From the NCBI GenBank assembly GCA_903834845.1, contig CAILKW010000248.1:1-43002 (forward strand): a stretch of 43,002 bases of DNA, in the 5' to 3' direction. The notes under the pieces were generated by a model. The model saw only the letters and a program-made list of their open reading frames with translations, had not been told where the DNA came from and ran no database searches. This stretch comes from an uncultured Bacteroidia bacterium (GTDB taxonomy: Bacteria; Bacteroidota; Bacteroidia; Bacteroidales; Prolixibacteraceae). Of this stretch, positions 33,598 through 42,885 are shown one piece after another. Every line of letters begins with the position of its first letter. The first letter of the stretch is position 1. Made by a program: the position numbers and the translations under genes.

Positions 33598-36500
33598 GGT
33601 TTTTTATTATTAAGTATTTTATTTAAATAATTATAGTCGTAATTTCTGGCAAGGGTCATAAGTTGATGTGCAAGTTCCGGATTATCAGATTCGATACTAT
33701 TAATAAGTTCAATCAGCAGATCCAGATCAGCAACAGCAACGGCATTCTGCATAAGTAAAATCAAACTATTTGGCAGTTTGGAAATGTCTTTTGCGATGGC
33801 CTTATCATCATTATGATATTTCGCCGGTGGTAAAAGTGTTGTATCCTCATAGATGTATTTAATGCCAAGAATTTTACCTATCGTACCAAATAATTCGCTT
33901 TCCCGAAATGGTTTATGAATATAACCCTGCATGCCAAGTGTTTTTGTCTTTTTTTTCTCTTCTTCAAATGTACTGGCAGTAAGTGCCACAATAGGAGTTT
34001 GTTTCCCTTTTTCGGTTGATTTAATACGGCGCGTTGCTTCGTAGCCATCCATAACAGGCATACGCATATCCATTAGAATAAGGTGAGGATTCCATTGCTC
34101 AAATTTTGTAATGGCATCTAATCCGTCAACAGCTTCGTTTGTTTCAAAACCCACTAATTTAAGCAGATTTACTGCCACTTTCAAGTTCTCTTGTTTATCG
34201 TCAACAACTAATATTCGATAATTTTTCTGGTTTTTATCCATGCCGATCACACGTTTGGTGGTTTTAGATTCCATGGCTTCCATTTTCCCTTCTTTCATTT
34301 CGACATAAAAAGTAAACAGCGACCCTATTCCAATCTCGCTGGAAACTGTAATATTGCCACCCATTATTATCGCTAATTCGCGGCTAAGGGCAAGACCCAG
34401 ACCTGTGCCGCTCCCTTTTTTTATGCCGGAACTTGTCTGCACAAAGTGTTTAAAAAGGTCATTTATTTCGTTTTCCGGAATGCCTGTGCCTGTATCCTGT
34501 ATTTCTACAATCAGTCTGTTTGTATCATCATCTGCTTTGGCAAAACTTACACGTACTGCAACACCACCTTCATCGGTGAATTTTACTGCATTTCCAATCA
34601 GGTTAATAAATATCTGACGTAACTTGCTTTCATCAACAAGTACAAAACGAGGGAGATTATCAGCAGTTTCAAAAATAAACTGAAGATGTTTTGATTGTGC
34701 CCGTTCCTTGAATATTAAATGGATGTCTTCAATAAGAGCATGTAAATCAATATTTGATGGGTTTAATACTACGCGCCCTGCTTCCACTTTCGATAGTTCG
34801 AGAATGTCGTTTATAAGTGCCAGAAGATGCTCACCCGCCCGAATAATGGAGAGGTTATACTCTTTTTGGGTATCTGTCAAATGTTTATCATGGTTGAGCA
34901 GTTGAGAAAAACCAATAATTGCATTCAGTGGTGTTCTGATTTCGTGCGACATGTTAGCAAGAAAAACACTCTTTGATTTGTTAGCCGTTTCGGCTTCAAG
35001 TTTGGCTTTCACAAGTACCGCTTCAGTTTTTTTCTGTTCTGTAATATCCCAATTTGTTCCGATCATACGCAACGGTTTGCCTGAATCATCGTTCTGAACG
35101 ATTGCCATAGCTCTGATATTGTGAACAGAACCATCAGGCCAGACAACTCTAAACTCAGTGTCGAATTCTTTTTCGCCTCTTATAGCCATCTGTATTTCTG
35201 CGTCACCCTGTTGTACGTCATCGGGATGGAGACCTGCTTTCCAAGTTTGGTATGCACCTACGAAATCATTTTTGTCAATTCCATAGAGTTTAAACATCTG
35301 ATTGTCCCATACAAGAGTATTGTTTACAAGATCGTAATCCCAAACACCAACTCCTCCTGCAAGAGTTGCCAACGACAGTCTGGTTGAAATTTGTTCGAGT
35401 GCCTTTTCTGCCAGTTTACGTTCAGAAATGTCGCGTGCGACATATAATATGCCAATTGGGTTATTGTTTGCATCACATAGAATGTTTGCATTTGCTTCAC
35501 AGAAAAAATGACTCCCGTCTTTTCGCACCATTAAATATTCGGCCGCACCGGTTAAATTGCCATTTATCATTTCAGCAATCAAACCCAGAGCCTTTTCGTG
35601 ATAGCTTGGATGAATAAACTCAATCAAATTCCTACCAATTAACTCATCAGAAAACTCGAAGCCCCATAAGAAAACAGCTTTTGATGTAACGAACTGTATA
35701 ACTCCTTCTAACGATGAAATGGCAATGCCATCAGGGGAAGTTTCTATAATTGTTTTTAGTTTTTCTTCACTTTCTTTCAGTTCCTTCCCTGCCTTCTTAC
35801 GTTCGGTAATGTCACGTGAGAATACCGAAGCTCCGATTACCATACCGTCAACAACAATTGGATTTACCCAAATTTCAACATACATAATAAAATTTTCGAA
35901 ATCGAATTGTTCCTCAAATTCAAAACGCTCATTTTGAAAAGCACGATCATACCGCGATTTCCATTCTAACCGAGATGGTTCAGAAACTGCGTTCAAAATA
36001 TTCATACCGGGTTTCAACAAAATTCCATAACATGCCTGGAATGTCTGGGCGAACTCTGTGTTAATATAAACTAGTTCATATAAAGTGTTGACTGACCAAA
36101 TACTTTCGGATGTGTTTTCGATAATAGCTGCCAGATTTGCACGGCTTTCGAGTAAGGTTTTCTCCGTTTGTTTGCGCGCCGTAATGTCACGCTCGACAAA
36201 GAGAATGTTTGCAGGCTTGCCATTAGAATCAAGCAAAACTGTAGAATTTACATCAATATAAAACCTGGAGCCATCTTTTTTTACTGCCAGATATTCGGTA
36301 ATATTTTGATTCTTTTCACCGACAATTAGCTTGTGGATATTGTCGATCATCGCTTTGTGGCTTGAAGGATCAATAAAACCAAAAATTCCTTTACCCAATA
36401 ATTCAGGTATTTCTTCGATAGAATAGCCATACATTGTTGCCAATTTCTTCGACATAAGTTGAATCTTCCCTTCAAGAGAAACCATGCCAATTCCATCGGG

Positions 36501-39500
36501 CGAGGCTGATATAATGGCTTCCCATTTTTGGCTGCTTTCCCGAATTGCTTCTTCTGCCCGCTTACGTGCAGTAATGTCGCGACAGAAACAGAATAATTTG
36601 CCTCCTTCAGTGTTTTGATAAGTCACTGATAATTCGACATCAAAGATACTGCCATCCTTCCTTCGGTGTCGTGTCTCGAAGATTCCCGATCCATTTGCAA
36701 TGATTTTTCCGATAATTGTTCCCTGTTCATCCGGGGCTTTGAGTGCATCAAGTTCTGATATATGAATTTCCGAAAATTCGGCATTGCTGTAGCCGGACAT
36801 TCGGCAATAAGTCTCATTCACATCTGTGATTGTCCCTGTTGAAAGGTCAACTATCCAGAATCCGTCAAGGGTTGTTTGGAGGATTTTCCGATGTCGTTCC
36901 TCACTTTTGCGAAGTGCTTCTTCTGCTTGTTTTTGTTCGGTAATGTCCTGAATTACGCCAAAAACAATATTATTTTCTTTGTCGTATTCGGCAATCGAAT
37001 GAATATCAATAATATTGTTGTCAGAAGACCTGAGAATTTTGAATTCAAAGTTGTAGGGTAAATTTTTTGTGATCAAATCGGTAAGTGCTCTATCGAGCAT
37101 TTCCCTGTATTCCGGCAAAGGCATTTTCATGGCATGCTCCAATAATATACTGTCTTTATCCATACCGTAAATTATTTTTGCACCTTGTGAAACTGTAAAC
37201 TCTCCGGTATTGATGTTTAATTTCCAGTTGCCGGTTTTTGCCACTTTTTCGGCGCGAGTTAAACAAAATTCACTCTCGTGCAGTTCTTCTTCCGAGTGTT
37301 TGCGTTCAGTAATATCGTGGTAATTCAACAATACACCATTGATAATAGGGTCATTAGTAAGATTTGTAGCTGTAAGTTCTATGGGTTTGTAACTTCCGTT
37401 TTTACATTTATACCTGTACTCTACTGTTTTTACTGTGTTATCTTTTTCAAGAAGTTCCAAAAATCCTTTTTGAATACGCTCCAAATCATCGGGATGAACT
37501 GTTAACCAGCCATCGGTGCCAACGAGGTCTTGTGGTTGCCAGCCAAACCATTTTTCAATATTAGGACTCTTATATTTCATAATGCCATCTAAACCTATAA
37601 TGCCGATTACGTCCGAAATATTAGATATCATTGAACTATGTCGAATTTCTCTCGCACGCAATTCTTCATCCGCCCACTTACGGTCTGTAATGTCAATATT
37701 CACTCCTGAGAAACGTACGATTTTGCCTGAGGAGTCCTTATCTGCTCTGGCGATGCCACGAATCCAGCGTGTATGCCCATCCCTTATTATTCGGTAGTCC
37801 CTGTCGTAGGGTATCCCCCTCTCAATGCAGTCTGCCATAAAACCCTCGATCGGTTCGCGATCAAAAGGATGCAAAAGACTACTCCAAGCCTTATTGTCCA
37901 TTTTCTGTTCAGGGCTGAAGCCGAAGATTTTATTCAACTGTGGTGAAGTTGTGTATTGATTGCTGGCAATGTCGAAACTGAAGCTGCCAAAGTTGCCGAT
38001 TTCTTGTGCTTCTTTCAATTGAATTGTGGTCAGGTGCAAAGACTCCTCTGCCTGCTTGCGTTCGGTAATGTCGCGGCAAATACTCATAATTACCTGCTGA
38101 CCATCCCAATTAACAAGTCTTGCACTCACCTCAGTAGGAACGAGTGAACCATCTTTTCGCTGGTGAACAGTTTCAAATAACAGATGACCTTGCAGCATAA
38201 CTTTGGCAACTCTTTCGGGCATCAGCAGGCTTTGTTCCGATGTGTCAACTCCACCGGTTGGCATTGCCATCAACTCTGCATTTGTGTAGCCAAGTCTCTC
38301 ACAGGCAAGCTCGTTAACTGCCAACATCAGTGGAGAATTTGCATTATGGATGAATATAGCATCACTCGCACCTTCAAAAAGATTCCGGTGTTTTTCTTCG
38401 CTTTCACGAAGTGCCTCCTGAATATGCTTTTGTTCGGTAATATCTCTTATTACACCATCAACATGATTTGGCCTGCCTTCAGAATCCAAAATTAAACGGG
38501 CATTAATTGAAACCCATTTTATTATATCGGTTTTTGTCTTAATCCTTAACTCATGACCACTTAACTCGCCTTTTTTCTTCAACGCATTAAGAAAGATATC
38601 TCTGTCAGCAAGGTCATAATACATGTCGGAGACTTGAGTGCCAATTAGTTCGTCCCTATTGAATTCTGAAAAATGCTTTACTGACGGACTTATTTCGAGG
38701 ATTATTCCTGCAAGATCTATTTGGTAGAAAACGTCCTGTACATTTTCGAAAATATTGCGGTATTTCGCCTCGCTCACTTGCAATGCTTTTTCTGCCTTTT
38801 TACGGTCGGTAATGTCATTGACAACAGTAAACCGGAATATTTTATCTTGCAAATAGATATTCTCCGCAGATATCAAAACATGCTTGGTGTCGCCGTTTTT
38901 TGCTCTCAAATCGGCCTCTATGTTAATTCCTTTCCCGTTTTTATCTAATCTTGATGCAATATTTTGCCTTTCTTCATTTTTTAAAATGCCTAATTCGGAT
39001 ACTGATTTTCCAATTACTTCTTTTTTATCAAAGCCGAATAATGTGTAAAACGCCTCGTTTACTTCGATATATTTCCCTGTAACTATATCGCTTAACCCGC
39101 AAGGTGAAGGATTAAGATAAAATACCTTGGAGAATTTTTCTTCTGATAATTGGATCCGTGAAATATCTTTTGTAACGCCAAAGATAACCGGCTTTCCGTC
39201 CCAAATACCTGTTTTTACCCTTGTTTCTACCGGAATTTGAACCCCTGACTTTGTGACAAGAGGTACAGGACAAAAATCGGCTGTTCCATTTAACATTTCA
39301 CCAACTATGCGACCTGCTTCATCACGGCGTTCTGAAGGATGAACCATGAGGACAGAAATTCCATTAAGTTCTTCGCTTGTATAACCAAGCCTGTTGAGAA
39401 CAGTGGAATTGGTATGAATTATATTCCCATGTTCATCAAGAACAAAAAGAAATTCATCTATTGCGTTAAAAAAGGTCTCGTAATTTTGATGGGTTTGGGC

Positions 39501-41291
39501 CAACAAATTTTCAGATTGTAGCCGCCGCGAAATATCTCTTGAAATATTCATCACCGCAGGTTGATTCTGATAATTTATCAATACAGCCTTCACTTCGAGA
39601 TACACATTATTGCCTTCTTTATCTCTAACGACAGTTTCAAAATCAACACTTCCTTCGGATTGCAGGTTTTCAATTTTAAATTTTCTGACCTCCTCCGACA
39701 CGCCAACTTCCAAATCTTTAATATTCATTGACATAAGTTCTTCTCTTGTGCGCCTGAAAATATCAGTGGTGGCATCATTCAATTCAATAAAGTTGGATGG
39801 AGTTCCATCGGGATTGAGACGAAATATTGCAATACTATCTTTGTTAGTATTGAAAAGCATCCGGTATTTTTCTTCACTTAATCGTATCGCATCTTCTGCC
39901 TGTTTGTGACTGGTAATGTCCCTGAATGACCATACTCTTCCTACTATCTGATCTCGGATACTATGCGGTTGAGAATAGCATTTGAAAACATGGCCGTCAG
40001 AAAAATTAAGAATACTGAGACTAACTTCTTCAGGTTTACCCTGCAATTCGTTAACTTTAGATTGAAACACCTCAGGCTGAACTATCTGATGTAAAATATA
40101 ATTGAGAAAAGGTTGATCAACATTTTGGGATTGAATATCTTCGGTGATATGCCATAAGTCGGCGAATTTCTGGTTGTATCTGATAATACTTCCTTTCAGG
40201 TTAACAACTAAAATCCCATCGGCAGTTGATTCGAGTGTGGCCTTAAGGAAAGAGAGGGAGTTTTCAAGCTCCTGCTGTGCCTGTTGGCGTGCAGTTATGT
40301 CGTGGAAATTTAGCAATACGCCTTTGATAATTGCGTCGTTGATAAGGTTGGTGGCATTAAGTTGTATAGGTTTGAAACTTCCGTCTTTACATTTAAAACG
40401 GTACTCCACCGTTGATACCGAGTTTTCCTTTTCGAGGAGAGAAATGAATTCTTTTTGAATTCTCAGCAGGTCACCTGGATGAACTAATAGCCAACAGTTA
40501 GCTCCGATAAGGTCTTGGGGCTGCCACCCAAAATATTTTTCAATATTGGCACTTTTATATTTAATAATGCCCTCTGCATCTATTAATCCTATCACGTCTG
40601 AAATATTGGAAATCATTGAACTATGTCTGATTTCGCTGTTCCGCACTGCATTGATAGATTTAATCCGGTCTAATAACATACCTGTCTGGTGTGCAAACAA
40701 GTCAACGAATTTACTGTTTTTCAGGGTTTCACCTTTTTTAAAAAGCAAAGTGAAATCACCTAAAACCTTATCCTCTTTAACAATTTTCACAATGAAAACT
40801 TCCCCCAAACCGAAGGTTATTTCAACCAGAAAAACAGCATTTTTTGATATTACATTTCCGGTAAGCTCATACAAATGTCCGAAGCGTGTGATGTTTTGTT
40901 GTTTGGTCTTTTCGGCCCGAAATGGGTCATGTTTCCAATGTGTACCTATAACATTGAATCCAAGCAAAGCGATTCCCTTTTTAAAATTTTCGGTAATTCC
41001 CACTAAGGCAACAGTTGTAAAGTCAAGCCCATTATCGTCGAAAATATTAAAAGACACATATTTGGCTCCTGAAATATCAAGAATGATTTGCGAAATTTTA
41101 TTATAATCGGGGGTAGCATCACGAAATTGAATAAAATCCTCGGATGCATCAATTAGTTTTTCGAGTATAAGCTTTTCATTTTCTTTTGCAGCAAGGCTTT
41201 TTTCAAAAGTTGTTTTTAAAGAATCGTACTTCTGCTTAATTTCCCCTAACTCTATTATAAGTTCGTCTTTAGTTTTTTCCTGATAATCCAT
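33594..41291 (-). CDS. Giant soluble hybrid histidine kinase with about 15 PAS domains
   Basis: Sensor kinase of 2565 residues with no signal peptide or membrane helix. A short coiled coil (about 1-45) and a GAF-like region (about 50-215) precede about fifteen PAS domains, delimited by recurring (R/H)DIT-(A/E)RK linkers ending near 334, 460, 590, 712, 830, 954, 1078, 1204, 1330, 1454, 1576, 1705, 1831, 1957 and 2087. Then come HisKA with His2116 (MSHEIRTPLN), ATPase boxes (IGNAVKFT near 2232, DTGTGIP at 2266, GSGTGLGL near 2293), a receiver with Asp2365 and phospho-Asp2408 and Lys2460, and a helical tail (about 2500-2565). PAS 1 and PAS 9 are near-copies. It is preceded by an unusually good AAGGAGAT ribosome site. 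The ligands are unknown. Confidence 0.93.
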   Translation of the reverse strand: MDYQEKTKDELIIELGEIKQKYDSLKTTFEKSLAAKENEKLILEKLIDASEDFIQFRDATPDYNKISQIILDISGAKYVSFNIFDDNGLDFTTVALVGITENFKKGIALLGFNVIGTHWKHDPFRAEKTKQQNITRFGHLYELTGNVISKNAVFLVEITFGLGEVFIVKIVKEDKVLGDFTLLFKKGETLKNSKFVDLFAHQTGMLLDRIKSINAVRNSEIRHSSMISNISDVIGLIDAEGIIKYKSANIEKYFGWQPQDLIGANCWLLVHPGDLLRIQKEFISLLEKENSVSTVEYRFKCKDGSFKPIQLNATNLINDAIIKGVLLNFHDITARQQAQQELENSLSFLKATLESTADGILVVNLKGSIIRYNQKFADLWHITEDIQSQNVDQPFLNYILHQIVQPEVFQSKVNELQGKPEEVSLSILNFSDGHVFKCYSQPHSIRDQIVGRVWSFRDITSHKQAEDAIRLSEEKYRMLFNTNKDSIAIFRLNPDGTPSNFIELNDATTDIFRRTREELMSMNIKDLEVGVSEEVRKFKIENLQSEGSVDFETVVRDKEGNNVYLEVKAVLINYQNQPAVMNISRDISRRLQSENLLAQTHQNYETFFNAIDEFLFVLDEHGNIIHTNSTVLNRLGYTSEELNGISVLMVHPSERRDEAGRIVGEMLNGTADFCPVPLVTKSGVQIPVETRVKTGIWDGKPVIFGVTKDISRIQLSEEKFSKVFYLNPSPCGLSDIVTGKYIEVNEAFYTLFGFDKKEVIGKSVSELGILKNEERQNIASRLDKNGKGINIEADLRAKNGDTKHVLISAENIYLQDKIFRFTVVNDITDRKKAEKALQVSEAKYRNIFENVQDVFYQIDLAGIILEISPSVKHFSEFNRDELIGTQVSDMYYDLADRDIFLNALKKKGELSGHELRIKTKTDIIKWVSINARLILDSEGRPNHVDGVIRDITEQKHIQEALRESEEKHRNLFEGASDAIFIHNANSPLMLAVNELACERLGYTNAELMAMPTGGVDTSEQSLLMPERVAKVMLQGHLLFETVHQRKDGSLVPTEVSARLVNWDGQQVIMSICRDITERKQAEESLHLTTIQLKEAQEIGNFGSFSFDIASNQYTTSPQLNKIFGFSPEQKMDNKAWSSLLHPFDREPIEGFMADCIERGIPYDRDYRIIRDGHTRWIRGIARADKDSSGKIVRFSGVNIDITDRKWADEELRAREIRHSSMISNISDVIGIIGLDGIMKYKSPNIEKWFGWQPQDLVGTDGWLTVHPDDLERIQKGFLELLEKDNTVKTVEYRYKCKNGSYKPIELTATNLTNDPIINGVLLNYHDITERKHSEEELHESEFCLTRAEKVAKTGNWKLNINTGEFTVSQGAKIIYGMDKDSILLEHAMKMPLPEYREMLDRALTDLITKNLPYNFEFKILRSSDNNIIDIHSIAEYDKENNIVFGVIQDITEQKQAEEALRKSEERHRKILQTTLDGFWIVDLSTGTITDVNETYCRMSGYSNAEFSEIHISELDALKAPDEQGTIIGKIIANGSGIFETRHRRKDGSIFDVELSVTYQNTEGGKLFCFCRDITARKRAEEAIRESSQKWEAIISASPDGIGMVSLEGKIQLMSKKLATMYGYSIEEIPELLGKGIFGFIDPSSHKAMIDNIHKLIVGEKNQNITEYLAVKKDGSRFYIDVNSTVLLDSNGKPANILFVERDITARKQTEKTLLESRANLAAIIENTSESIWSVNTLYELVYINTEFAQTFQACYGILLKPGMNILNAVSEPSRLEWKSRYDRAFQNERFEFEEQFDFENFIMYVEIWVNPIVVDGMVIGASVFSRDITERKKAGKELKESEEKLKTIIETSPDGIAISSLEGVIQFVTSKAVFLWGFEFSDELIGRNLIEFIHPSYHEKALGLIAEMINGNLTGAAEYLMVRKDGSHFFCEANANILCDANNNPIGILYVARDISERKLAEKALEQISTRLSLATLAGGVGVWDYDLVNNTLVWDNQMFKLYGIDKNDFVGAYQTWKAGLHPDDVQQGDAEIQMAIRGEKEFDTEFRVVWPDGSVHNIRAMAIVQNDDSGKPLRMIGTNWDITEQKKTEAVLVKAKLEAETANKSKSVFLANMSHEIRTPLNAIIGFSQLLNHDKHLTDTQKEYNLSIIRAGEHLLALINDILELSKVEAGRVVLNPSNIDLHALIEDIHLIFKERAQSKHLQFIFETADNLPRFVLVDESKLRQIFINLIGNAVKFTDEGGVAVRVSFAKADDDTNRLIVEIQDTGTGIPENEINDLFKHFVQTSSGIKKGSGTGLGLALSRELAIIMGGNITVSSEIGIGSLFTFYVEMKEGKMEAMESKTTKRVIGMDKNQKNYRILVVDDKQENLKVAVNLLKLVGFETNEAVDGLDAITKFEQWNPHLILMDMRMPVMDGYEATRRIKSTEKGKQTPIVALTASTFEEEKKKTKTLGMQGYIHKPFRESELFGTIGKILGIKYIYEDTTLLPPAKYHNDDKAIAKDISKLPNSLILLMQNAVAVADLDLLIELINSIESDNPELAHQLMTLARNYDYNYLNKILNNKKP

Positions 41292-41295
41292 TTCT

Positions 41296-41303
41296 ATCTC
41301 CTT
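41296..41303 (-). promoter_or_regulatory. Strong Shine-Dalgarno (AAGGAGAT) of the giant kinase
   Basis: On the minus strand AAGGAGAT lies four bases before the ATG at 41291. Bacteroidota genes seldom rely on such sites, and most starts in this window lack one. It fixes the start codon and suggests efficient internal initiation after the upstream 521-residue kinase gene, which ends 28 bases earlier. Confidence 0.65.
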
Positions 41304-41319
41304 AATAATATTATATAAA

Positions 41320-42885
41320 TCAATTATTAAATTGGTTACTAATCATTTCCAGTAACAAATCTTTTAATATTGGCTTGGCGATATAATCATTACAACCGGC
41401 TGCCAATGCATTTTTGCGTTCCTCGGGCAGTGCATAAGCAGTTTGTGCTATAATGACAACTTTGGAGTTGAATTGCCTTATCAGTCGGGTGGCTTCATAA
41501 CCATCCATATCAGGCATTTGAACATCCATAAGAATCAAATCAATATCGGGATTATTGAGACAGGCCTCAACCGCTTCAACTCCAGTTGTAACGTTTAAAA
41601 TTTGTTTTCCATAAGATTTGACCTCATATTCAATTAATTTTGCTGATCCATAGTCATCTTCGGCAATTAATATTTTAAGACCCAAACTTGAGAGTTTAGT
41701 ATTATGCTCTTCGAAAACAACCGGAGGAAGAATTGGTAAAACGGTTTCTGCTACCAGTTCAATGTTGCCCTGAATGGTAAAATAAAATATTGAACCTTGT
41801 TCTCCCGGTATTCCCTCAGGATTGCTTTCTACCCAAATTTTGCCGCCGTGTTTATCAATAAACTCCTTGCAAAGAAGTAATCCCAAACCAGTACTTGCCT
41901 CATCTTCTGTGCCTTTACGATTTGAGCTTACATCCGGTCGAAAAAGATTTTCAATCATTTCGGGTTTAATTCCAATACCGGTATCTTTAACTGAAATCTC
42001 AACTTTACCAAAAGTTGCAGGTTTGGCCGAAACGGTTATCGTACCACCACGCCGGGTAAATTTAATTGCATTTGAAATCAGGTTTCGCATTACCGTTTGC
42101 AGCATATTAGTATCGGCAAAAACTTCAGATCTAACAGGAATATTAACAATAATATTTATAGACTTTTTCCTTGCCGTCTCTGTAACTATTTTTACACAGT
42201 CTGAAACAACATCCATTAAGATAAGTATTTGAGGTTCAAAAGTAGTATTACCACGTTTCATTTGTGACCACTCGAGCAGATTTTCGAGTAAATTGAAAAT
42301 ATTACGTGCCGAACGACTCAGATCCAGCAAAAGATTCTTTTTTTCATGATCTGTAAAATATTGGACATCACCAGCCATCATTTCGGTTAACCCCATAAAG
42401 CCCCCCAGAGGACCACGTAGATCGTGAGCTATAATAGAAAAGAACTTGTCTTTATTTGCATTAAGCTCGATAAGCTCTTTGCTTTGGTGGTAAATTTTAA
42501 GATGTGTGGCAACACGTGCTTTTACCTCTTCAGCCTTAAAAGGTTTGGTAATATAATCGGCACCTCCTGATGTTAAAGCTTTTACGATATCGTCAGTTTC
42601 GTTTAGTGCACTTATGAAAATAACCGGAATGCCACTAAGATCCTTGTTTTCCTTTAGCCGCCGACAAACTTCATATCCGTCCATGTCGGGCATCATAATG
42701 TCAAGAAGGATAAGATCCGGCTTCTCTTTTTCGGCTACTTGTAAAGCCAACATTCCATTGGGAACAGGACGCACTTTATACCCATCGCCTTTAAGTATGT
42801 CGCCCAATACTTTAAGATTTGCCGGTATATCATCAACTATAAGAATATTGGGAATTTTTTGAAATGATACGTTGTCATTTTTCAT
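41320..42885 (-). CDS. REC-HisKA-HATPase-REC hybrid kinase
   Basis: Soluble protein of 521 residues. It has an N-terminal receiver (phospho-Asp62 in LLDIMMPDMDG, Lys114), HisKA with His154 (SIIAHDLRGP), ATPase domain (NLISNAIKFT near 268, DTGIGI at 301-306, STGLGLLL near 331), a linker of about 35 residues, and a second receiver (about 401-518; Asp410-Asp411, phospho-Asp454, Lys504). Start and stop overlap the upstream kinase by four bases (ATGA), and an AAGGAG site lies at 42893-42898. It is a full-length paralogue of the 371-residue protein, with which it shares long identical stretches in the first 150 residues. It lacks a DNA-binding output, so the signal passes on to other proteins. Confidence 0.94.
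   Translation of the reverse strand: MKNDNVSFQKIPNILIVDDIPANLKVLGDILKGDGYKVRPVPNGMLALQVAEKEKPDLILLDIMMPDMDGYEVCRRLKENKDLSGIPVIFISALNETDDIVKALTSGGADYITKPFKAEEVKARVATHLKIYHQSKELIELNANKDKFFSIIAHDLRGPLGGFMGLTEMMAGDVQYFTDHEKKNLLLDLSRSARNIFNLLENLLEWSQMKRGNTTFEPQILILMDVVSDCVKIVTETARKKSINIIVNIPVRSEVFADTNMLQTVMRNLISNAIKFTRRGGTITVSAKPATFGKVEISVKDTGIGIKPEMIENLFRPDVSSNRKGTEDEASTGLGLLLCKEFIDKHGGKIWVESNPEGIPGEQGSIFYFTIQGNIELVAETVLPILPPVVFEEHNTKLSSLGLKILIAEDDYGSAKLIEYEVKSYGKQILNVTTGVEAVEACLNNPDIDLILMDVQMPDMDGYEATRLIRQFNSKVVIIAQTAYALPEERKNALAAGCNDYIAKPILKDLLLEMISNQFNN

Noticed and set aside
40546-41106. Open frame of 186 codons on the plus strand
   Set aside because: It lies fully inside the giant kinase gene on the opposite strand, has Ser/Ile-rich composition typical of antisense frames, and no recognisable domain.
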